Source of the DNA: Clostridiales bacterium
Lineage (GTDB): Bacteria > Bacillota > Clostridia > Peptostreptococcales > Anaerovoracaceae
Reading direction: 5' to 3'
Assembly: GCA_012735285.1 (NCBI GenBank)
Contig: JAAYHT010000200.1
Coordinates: forward strand, 1 to 5,022
DNA: 5,022 nucleotides
A program made the position numbers and the translations under genes. Below, one piece after another: positions 1 to 5,022 of this stretch (position 1 is its first letter; every line of letters starts with the position of its first letter). Under the pieces are notes generated by a model. That model was given only the letters and a program-made list of their open reading frames with translations. It was not told where the DNA came from and did not search any database.

Positions 1-1107
1 ATATACAAGGCCTACTGGTTTTTCAGTAGTTCCTCCACCGGGGCCGGCAATTCCAGTTACGGAAACGCACAATCTTGAATTTGTAATTCTCTTTAGCCCT
101 TCAGCCATTTCTATTGCAACTTCACTGCTTACAGCACCGTATTTTTCTAAAGTTTTTGGATTTACTCCCAACTCCTCTATTTTAGATCTATTGCTATATG
201 TGACTAAACCTCGATCAAAGACCGCCGAAATGCCAGGTATTTGAGTCATAGTCTGAGCAAATAGGCCGCCTGTGCAAGATTCAGCACAAGAAATACTTAT
301 GTTCCTTTCAATTAGCTTTTTACCCACAACTTGATACAGCTCTTCATTGTCAGTGCTATAAATATAATCCCCTACTCTTTGTTTAATTTTTTCAATCATT
401 TCTTCTGCGGCGGTCTTGGCTTCTTCTCGAGTCTTTCTCTTTGATGCAACTCTTATGCTGCATTCTCCCTCTTTTGCATATGTGGCTAAAGTTGGATCTG
501 TCTGATTGTCTATTAGATCCAATAGTTCAGTTTCAAGCTTTGATTCACCAAGTCCGAACACTCTAAGAATACGGTAATATATCGAGCTTTCTGTCAAGTT
601 CTCCAGGTATGGTTTTACCTTGTTTTCAAACAAATAACTCAATTCTTTAGGAGGACCAGGCAAACATATTATTATTTTACCATCTTTATCTAAAGCAAAT
701 CCGGGAGCCGTCCCAAGCTCATTTAAAAAAACGGTTGCACGTGATGGCACATAGGCTTGCTTTAAATTATTCTTAGTAGCTTTACTGCCAAATCGTTTGT
801 AATGATCTTCTAGAATATCCATTGCCGGTTTATGGAATACCAGCTTATCATCTAATACTTCACATGCCACTTCCTTGGTTAAGTCATCTTGAGTTGGTCC
901 TAATCCACCTGTTGTAATTACAAGATCGCATTCTTCAAAAGACTGTTCTATCATCTTTGCTAATCGTTTTGAATTATCACCCACAGTATGATGTGACATC
1001 ACATCAATTCCCAGGGCATTAAGTTGTTGTGATAGATACACTGCGTTTGTATTAACAATTTGTCCGAATAAAAGTTCAGTTCCTACGCTAAGTATTGTTG
1101 ATTTCAT
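1..1107 (-). CDS. cinA: CinA family protein: ADP-ribose pyrophosphatase-like N-domain plus NMN amidohydrolase (PncC) domain, C-terminus cut by the window edge
   Basis: The frame is open from an ATG at 1105-1107 to base 1, giving 369 codons with no stop; the family is usually about 410-415 residues, so some 40-45 C-terminal residues are missing. Residues 1 to about 170 form the molybdopterin-binding-like (MoCF/COG1058) domain: VGTELLFGQIVNTN at 8-21, TTGGLGPTQDD at 65-75 and LPGPPKEL at 149-156. From about residue 255 the CinA C-terminal domain begins, with AESCTGG at 275-281 (S277 is the conserved serine), TYSN at 303-306 and GIAGPGGGT at 352-360. Characterised relatives hydrolyse ADP-ribose and deamidate nicotinamide mononucleotide, recycling NAD breakdown products in the cytoplasm. 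The name comes from competence-induced genes in streptococci; nothing here shows competence control. The start follows a good Shine-Dalgarno and gives the normal N-terminus. It is the last visible gene of the cluster; recA often comes next in relatives, but is not in view. Confidence 0.95.
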   Translation of the reverse strand, partial: MKSTILSVGTELLFGQIVNTNAVYLSQQLNALGIDVMSHHTVGDNSKRLAKMIEQSFEECDLVITTGGLGPTQDDLTKEVACEVLDDKLVFHKPAMDILEDHYKRFGSKATKNNLKQAYVPSRATVFLNELGTAPGFALDKDGKIIICLPGPPKELSYLFENKVKPYLENLTESSIYYRILRVFGLGESKLETELLDLIDNQTDPTLATYAKEGECSIRVASKRKTREEAKTAAEEMIEKIKQRVGDYIYSTDNEELYQVVGKKLIERNISISCAESCTGGLFAQTMTQIPGISAVFDRGLVTYSNRSKIEELGVNPKTLEKYGAVSSEVAIEMAEGLKRITNSRLCVSVTGIAGPGGGTTEKPVGLVY

Positions 1108-1111
1108 ATTT

Positions 1112-1119
1112 ACCTCTTT
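1112..1119 (-). promoter_or_regulatory. Ribosome binding site of cinA, overlapping the pgsA stop codon
   Basis: On the minus strand the sequence AAAGAGGT lies just before the cinA ATG, with AGAGG five bases from it. Its first two bases are part of the pgsA stop codon TAA (1118-1120). A ribosome terminating on pgsA would therefore be placed directly on this site, which favours translational coupling. The site also decides the cinA start at 1107. Confidence 0.8.
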
Positions 1120-1651
1120 ATTCAAGTCTAAAAATTTGTTTATTTTTTATTATATACTCCACTCCTGAATATACAGTCATAATTACTGCTAGCCATAGAA
1201 TAATATGTCCAATCTGAAGATCGGTAAACATTGAAAAGGGCCAATTCCTCAACAGGATAAAAGTTAATGATACCATCTGAAGTGCGGTCTTAATTTTACC
1301 TGATTTTCCGGCGGAGATAATAATACCTTTCCCAGCAGCTACTGCCCTTAAACCTGTAACTATAAATTCTCTTGCTAAAATTACTATTACCATCCAACCA
1401 GCTATTTCACCAAGGTCCACTAAACAAATCAATGCTGATGTTACCAACAGCTTATCCGCAAGGGGATCCATAATCTTTCCAAAATTGGTTATCAGGTTGT
1501 TTTTCCTTGCTAAATAACCATCTAGGGCATCTGTTAAAGAAGCAACTATAAATAATATAGCTGCTAAATAATAATAATGATTCATTAATAAGATAATAAA
1601 TATGGGTATTAATATTATTCTTAATATAGTTAATTTGTTTGCTATATTCAT
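1118..1651 (-). CDS. pgsA: CDP-diacylglycerol--glycerol-3-phosphate 3-phosphatidyltransferase (phosphatidylglycerophosphate synthase)
   Basis: This complete protein of 177 residues has normal length for bacterial PgsA. It is an integral membrane enzyme that joins CDP-diacylglycerol and sn-glycerol 3-phosphate to phosphatidylglycerophosphate, releasing CMP; this is the committed step to phosphatidylglycerol and cardiolipin. The CDP-alcohol phosphatidyltransferase signature D-x2-DG-x2-AR-x8-G-x3-D-x3-D is perfect: D41, D44, G45, A48, R49, G58, D62 and D66, the aspartates being metal-binding and catalytic. AREFIVTGLR at 93-102 and the SGKIKT segment at 117-122 are typical of PgsA rather than of phosphatidylserine or cardiolipin synthases in the same superfamily. 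Hydrophobic segments lie at about 8-25, 27-43, 67-95, 123-136 and 147-166. The ATG at 1649-1651 starts only two bases after the rimO stop codon and has a strong Shine-Dalgarno inside rimO. Nothing is missing or odd. Confidence 0.96.
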   Translation of the reverse strand: MNIANKLTILRIILIPIFIILLMNHYYYLAAILFIVASLTDALDGYLARKNNLITNFGKIMDPLADKLLVTSALICLVDLGEIAGWMVIVILAREFIVTGLRAVAAGKGIIISAGKSGKIKTALQMVSLTFILLRNWPFSMFTDLQIGHIILWLAVIMTVYSGVEYIIKNKQIFRLE

Positions 1652-1653
1652 AT

Positions 1654-2973
1654 TTAACCTCTTTTTACATGATATCCTACCAGGTCATAGTCAAAAGCAT
1701 CAGTAATTTTAACCAATGCAAAATCGCCTGGCTTTAAAGACTCATCTGAAGTAAAGATTACTGAATTATCTATTTCAGGAGCATCATACTGAGACCTTCC
1801 GACGTAACAATCTGGCTCTATTTCTTCCACTAATACCTCCATAATTTTTCCAATATGTTTCATGTTATTTTCTAAAGAGATATTGCATTGAAGAGACATT
1901 ATTGTGTCTTTCCGATCTAATTTTACCTGTTCATCAACTTGGTCTTTCATTGATGCAGCAACTGTTCCTTCTTCTTTTGAATAAGCAAATACACCTAGTC
2001 TCTCAAATCTGGTCTCTTCAACAAAATCTATCAGTTCTTCAAATTCATCATCGGTTTCTCCAGGAAATCCGGTTATCAAGGTTGTCCTGATATGAATTCC
2101 TGGAATATTCCCACGCAGCTTTTTAATTGTATTTTTTATAGATTCTTTCGTTGATCTGCGGTTCATAGACGATAGTATTCTGTCGCTAATATGTTGTATC
2201 GGTATATCAATATATTTACATATTTTATCATTTGATTTAATTACCTCAATCAGTCTGTCGGTTATACGGTCCTCGTAACAGTACATGAGCCTGATCCAAC
2301 GAAGCCCTTCGATTTCACATAGTTTTTCCAAAAGGTATGCTAGGCGATACTCGCCATAAAGATCTATTCCATAAGCAGTTACATCCTGCGCTACTAAAAT
2401 CAGTTCTTTACATCCATTAGAAGCTAAACTTTTAGCTTCTTCAATTATATTTTCCTCTTTGCGACTCCTATATTTGCCTCTGATTTTGGGAATTACACTA
2501 TATGCACATATATTATCACAGCCTTCTGCAATCTTTAGGTATGATGAATAAATTTTTTCTTTGTTTTTCCTTGGCTTAATTTCTGTGAATGTTTTATCGC
2601 AGCTTCCAAAATGAGTTTCTCTACTACCTTTTTTGTATCTGTCAAGAATATCCGGAAGTTTGTGATAATCATTCACTCCAAGAAAAATATCAACTTCGTG
2701 CATCTCTTTAAATAATTCGTGCTTATATCGCTCGGATAAACAGCCGGTTACTATTAAAATCGCGCCATTTTCTTTGTACTTTGCTAGTTCGAATATCCTA
2801 TCAATGGATTCTTCTTTAGCGTCGTTTATAAATCCGCAGGTGTTAACAATTATTGCTTGCGCCTCCATTGGGTCGTCAGTTATCTCGTGTCCGCTCTTTT
2901 CTAATAAGCCTGCCATATTTTCCGAATCAACAAGATTCTTTGGACAGCCTAATGTATCGATATATATATTCAT
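1654..2973 (-). CDS. rimO: Ribosomal protein S12 methylthiotransferase RimO, with an atypical radical-SAM motif (Cys to Ser)
   Basis: RimO is a cytoplasmic radical-SAM enzyme that adds a methylthio group to the conserved aspartate of ribosomal protein S12. The 439 residues match the family length. The N-terminal MTTase (UPF0004) domain has its three cluster cysteines: C10 in LGCPKNLVDSE, C46 in VNTCGFI and C78 in TGCLSERY. The radical-SAM core begins near residue 143 with KIAEGCDNICAYSVIPKIRG; C152 and C156 are present, but the third position of CxxxCxxC is S159 (codon AGT, 2497-2499), where the family has cysteine. Later motifs are AQDVTAYG (195-202), IPIQH (257-261) and GFPGET (302-307). 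Residues from about 374 to 438 form the TRAM domain. RimO rather than MiaB is indicated by LGCPKNLVDSE, the IPKIRG context and the short C-terminus. The frame is otherwise intact, so it is probably expressed; whether it is active is uncertain. It follows ftsK by three bases. Confidence 0.94.
   Translation of the reverse strand: MNIYIDTLGCPKNLVDSENMAGLLEKSGHEITDDPMEAQAIIVNTCGFINDAKEESIDRIFELAKYKENGAILIVTGCLSERYKHELFKEMHEVDIFLGVNDYHKLPDILDRYKKGSRETHFGSCDKTFTEIKPRKNKEKIYSSYLKIAEGCDNICAYSVIPKIRGKYRSRKEENIIEEAKSLASNGCKELILVAQDVTAYGIDLYGEYRLAYLLEKLCEIEGLRWIRLMYCYEDRITDRLIEVIKSNDKICKYIDIPIQHISDRILSSMNRRSTKESIKNTIKKLRGNIPGIHIRTTLITGFPGETDDEFEELIDFVEETRFERLGVFAYSKEEGTVAASMKDQVDEQVKLDRKDTIMSLQCNISLENNMKHIGKIMEVLVEEIEPDCYVGRSQYDAPEIDNSVIFTSDESLKPGDFALVKITDAFDYDLVGYHVKRG
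1657..1664 (-). promoter_or_regulatory. Ribosome binding site of pgsA, inside the 3' end of rimO
   Basis: Minus-strand AAAGAGGT is made by the last sense codons of rimO (Lys-Arg-Gly), immediately before its TAA stop. GAGG is six bases from the pgsA ATG. With only two bases between the genes, the site supports the start at 1651 and suggests that pgsA is translated by coupling to rimO. Confidence 0.8.
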
Positions 2974-2976
2974 AGA

Positions 2977-5022
2977 TTAACTCTCTTCCTTATCTTTTCC
3001 TAAATTTCTATATTGCTCCTCAGTCATTAAGACTTTTCTTGGTTTACTGCCTTCGCTCGGTCCTACAATACCCCTTGCCTCCATCATATCAATTAATCTT
3101 GCTGCACGATTATAGCCTATGCGAAAACGCCTCTGTAACATAGAAACAGATGCTGTTTGAGCACCGATTACTGTTTGTATGGCGTCTTGAAGGAGTTCAT
3201 CTGTGTCAGTATCTGCCGAGCTATCAAAGGTCCTTTCGATAGTTTGTAAAACATCATCTGAGTAATGACTTTCAGGCACTTGTTTTTTAATATAATCAAT
3301 TACTTTATGAACTTCCGTATCTGATATGAATGATCCCTGTACACGAATTGGTTTTGTCATCCCAAGAGGGCTGAATAGCATGTCCCCTTTTCCTACAAGC
3401 TTTTCAGCTCCTGCCATATCTAAAATAGTTCTTGAGTCAAATTGGGAGGAGACTGCAAACGATATTCGAGATGGAATATTTGCTTTAATAACACCAGTAA
3501 TTACGTCTACAGAAGGACGCTGAGTTGCAACTATTAAATGCATTCCTGCTGCTCTTGCCATTTGAGCTAACCTACAAATAGATTCTTCAACCTGAGATGG
3601 TGCTGCCATCATCAAGTCAGCAAGCTCATCTATTATAATGACTATCTGCGGCAGTATTTCGCTATTCTCACCCTTTGATATCATGCTTTCGTTATATGAA
3701 TCGAGGTCACGAACACCTGCTTCTGCAAACTTCTGATACCTATTGGTCATCTCACTCACAGCCCAGTTTAATGCAGCTGCAGCTTTTGAAGGCTCTGTAA
3801 CTACAGGTATTAGAAGGTGGGGTATACCGTTATAATTGCATAATTCTACTACCTTTGGATCTATCAGTACAAGTTTTACTTCATCAGGTTTAGCCCGATA
3901 CAAAATGCTTACGATTATAGAATTGATGCATACGCTCTTACCTGAACCTGTTGATCCAGCTATAAGAAGGTGTGGCATTTCCTTTAAGTCAGCTACAATA
4001 GGAGTACCAGAAATATCTTTACCCACAGCAAATGCTAGTTTTGATTTCGCTGTTTTGAATTCTCTTGAGTCTAAAATATCACGTAAAGTTACTAAATTGA
4101 CTCTATCGTTTTCAACTTCTATACCAACAGCCGCTTTGCCGGGAATCGGTGCTTCAATCCGAATACTCTTGGCTTCTAAGTTAAGCGCTATATCATCAGC
4201 AAGGCGCACTATACTGCTGACTTTTACTCCAATATTTGGCTGGATTTCATAACGCGTTATAGCAGGCCCTTTTGTTACCTGCAAAACCTTTGCATTCACA
4301 CCGAAATTTTGCAAGGTCTGTTCAAGTTTTAATGCTTTGCTCTTAAGAGTAGCTTCCTCACCACTTACAATTTTACTAGGTGATTTTGCTAAAAGATTAA
4401 TTGGAGGAAGCTTGTAGGGGTATGTTATATCCTGTATGTTTACTTTTAGGTCTTCCTCTTTTTTGGCTTCAACCTTTTTAGTTTCAGTAGTTTGTATTGG
4501 CTCTAAACCTTTGCCTTCTTCAGGCAGACTTGGCTCTTCAAGGCCATACCCCGGTTCTGCCTTTTCTCCCTCTTTATTAAAAAGCTGGTCATCCTTCATA
4601 TAATCGATTATCTTCATTTGTTTAGGAGTTACAACTGAAGAAAACAATGAGCGTTTGAAAGCTTCGCTTGCTTTAGTAATAGCATCTCCTCCTATGGAGG
4701 ATACTTTAATCTTGGTATCTTCCATATCTTCAATTACACTTTCTTTGTTTACTTCAGCTTGTTTTCTTAATTTTTTAATAAAATATGATACTGGTTTATT
4801 TATTACTAACATAATAGATATTATTATTAATACTCCGCACAATATGTACAGGCCATAAATTCCGATTAATTTTTTTAAGAGCAAACCTATGCCCATTCCG
4901 AAAGCTCCTCCGCCTTTTAAGACAATTCCGTCATAAAAGGCGTTACGGATAAAGCTTAAGGAGAATTCTTGCCCTGCTAAGAATCTACCTGAATTCAAAA
5001 CACTTAATACTAAGAATATAAG
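2977..5022 (-). CDS. ftsK: DNA translocase of the FtsK/SpoIIIE family, N-terminus beyond the window edge
   Basis: This membrane-anchored ATPase motor pumps double-stranded DNA through the division or sporulation septum. The frame stays open through base 5022, giving 681 visible residues (numbered here from the first codon inside the window); a TTG at 4996-4998 is an internal leucine within a hydrophobic stretch, not a start. Family members are about 740-800 residues, so roughly 60-110 are missing. Visible in order are membrane segments (about 1-10, 32-50 and 53-75), a charged linker (about 85-200), the alpha/beta motor from about 205, with Walker A GSTGSGKS (356-363; 3934-3957), Walker B IIIDELADL with D465 and E466, and the ATQRPSVDVITG motif (499-510), then the C-terminal gamma winged helix (about 605-665; RRFRIGYNRAARLID, GSKPR) that reads oriented DNA sequences. 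All key residues are intact. FtsK and SpoIIIE cannot be told apart by these motifs; in Clostridia one gene may serve both roles. It is the first visible gene of the cluster. Confidence 0.96.
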   Translation of the reverse strand, partial: LIFLVLSVLNSGRFLAGQEFSLSFIRNAFYDGIVLKGGGAFGMGIGLLLKKLIGIYGLYILCGVLIIISIMLVINKPVSYFIKKLRKQAEVNKESVIEDMEDTKIKVSSIGGDAITKASEAFKRSLFSSVVTPKQMKIIDYMKDDQLFNKEGEKAEPGYGLEEPSLPEEGKGLEPIQTTETKKVEAKKEEDLKVNIQDITYPYKLPPINLLAKSPSKIVSGEEATLKSKALKLEQTLQNFGVNAKVLQVTKGPAITRYEIQPNIGVKVSSIVRLADDIALNLEAKSIRIEAPIPGKAAVGIEVENDRVNLVTLRDILDSREFKTAKSKLAFAVGKDISGTPIVADLKEMPHLLIAGSTGSGKSVCINSIIVSILYRAKPDEVKLVLIDPKVVELCNYNGIPHLLIPVVTEPSKAAAALNWAVSEMTNRYQKFAEAGVRDLDSYNESMISKGENSEILPQIVIIIDELADLMMAAPSQVEESICRLAQMARAAGMHLIVATQRPSVDVITGVIKANIPSRISFAVSSQFDSRTILDMAGAEKLVGKGDMLFSPLGMTKPIRVQGSFISDTEVHKVIDYIKKQVPESHYSDDVLQTIERTFDSSADTDTDELLQDAIQTVIGAQTASVSMLQRRFRIGYNRAARLIDMMEARGIVGPSEGSKPRKVLMTEEQYRNLGKDKEES
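2981..2990 (-). promoter_or_regulatory. Weak ribosome binding site of rimO, inside the 3' end of ftsK
   Basis: Minus-strand AGGAAGAGAG ends seven bases before the rimO ATG (2971-2973). It is a poorer match to the anti-Shine-Dalgarno sequence than the sites of pgsA and cinA: the good AGGA part is 13 bases away, and only GAGAG is at normal distance. Since the ftsK stop codon is three bases before the start, rimO probably depends on ribosomes finishing ftsK. The start is still secure, because the N-terminus MNIYIDTLGC fits the family. Confidence 0.55.

Larger units (their letters stand above)
1..5022 (-). other. Probable operon ftsK - rimO - pgsA - cinA
   Basis: Four genes run in the same direction with gaps of 3, 2 and 10 bases. 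Each downstream ribosome binding site lies in or across the end of the gene before it, and no hairpin followed by a T-run is visible at any junction. One transcript entering from beyond base 5022 and continuing past base 1 is the simplest reading. Its promoter and terminator are both outside the window. The order is known from Clostridia-type genomes; that statement is from general knowledge of the group, and co-transcription is an inference. Confidence 0.8.

Noticed and set aside
1149..1154. Minus-strand TATAAT, a -10-like hexamer about 42 bases before the cinA start
   Set aside because: It falls in the AT-rich end of pgsA, and neither a -35 hexamer at 17-18 bases nor an extended -10 TG is present. 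I do not support a cinA promoter here.
1654..2973. rimO as the tRNA methylthiotransferase MiaB
   Set aside because: The two families share domains, but LGCPKNLVDSE at the N-terminus, AEGCDN and IPKIRG around the radical-SAM motif, and the place next to pgsA all fit RimO.
1654..2973. Calling rimO a pseudogene because of the Cys159Ser change
   Set aside because: The frame is full length with no stop or frameshift and all other cluster cysteines are present. One substitution does not show loss of function and could be a sequencing error, so it is kept as a CDS.
1902..4858. Several plus-strand open frames of about 60-140 codons lying opposite rimO and ftsK
   Set aside because: They lie wholly or almost wholly within well-supported minus-strand genes, have no recognisable domains and no convincing ribosome binding sites. 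They are antisense shadows.
4996..4998. TTG as the start codon of the ftsK gene
   Set aside because: The frame continues upstream to the window edge with hydrophobic codons (Leu-Ile-Phe-Leu-Val-Leu-Ser-Val) that fit a membrane helix of the FtsK N-terminal domain, and a protein starting at the TTG would lack the first membrane segments. The gene is partial.
1..5022. An undescribed defence system, mobile element, CRISPR array or biosynthetic cluster
   Set aside because: The whole window is taken up by four housekeeping genes with gaps of 10 bases or less. There are no direct repeats, terminal inverted repeats, transposase or integrase genes, and no unknown gene is left over.

Overview
The window looks like a stretch of a low-GC, Gram-positive chromosome, most likely from the class Clostridia. 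The base composition is AT-rich, the protein sequences resemble the Clostridia/Bacillota versions of their families, and the gene order ftsK/spoIIIE - rimO - pgsA - cinA is a familiar one in that group, where recA often follows. The assignment rests on remembered family features and gene order, not on a search, so genus or species cannot be given.

All four genes lie on the minus strand and are transcribed from right to left. At the right edge is a DNA translocase of the FtsK/SpoIIIE family whose N-terminus lies outside the window (2977-5022). Next come a complete ribosomal protein S12 methylthiotransferase, RimO (1654-2973), and a complete phosphatidylglycerophosphate synthase, PgsA (1118-1651). 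Last is a CinA protein that runs off the left edge (1-1107). The gaps between genes are 3, 2 and 10 bases. Each ribosome binding site sits in or across the end of the upstream gene, so the set is almost certainly co-transcribed and probably translationally coupled. There is no intergenic space above 10 bases, no convincing promoter or terminator, no RNA gene, no mobile element and no CRISPR array.

The four products belong to different housekeeping processes: chromosome translocation into the daughter cell or forespore, modification of ribosomal protein S12, synthesis of anionic phospholipid, and pyridine nucleotide recycling. They do not form a single pathway.

I see no undescribed multi-gene system. 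The one feature that stands out is in RimO: the third cysteine of the radical-SAM CxxxCxxC motif is a serine (codon AGT at 2497-2499) in an otherwise intact, full-length reading frame. If real, this should impair or change the iron-sulfur cluster needed for catalysis. A sequencing error of one base is the main alternative.
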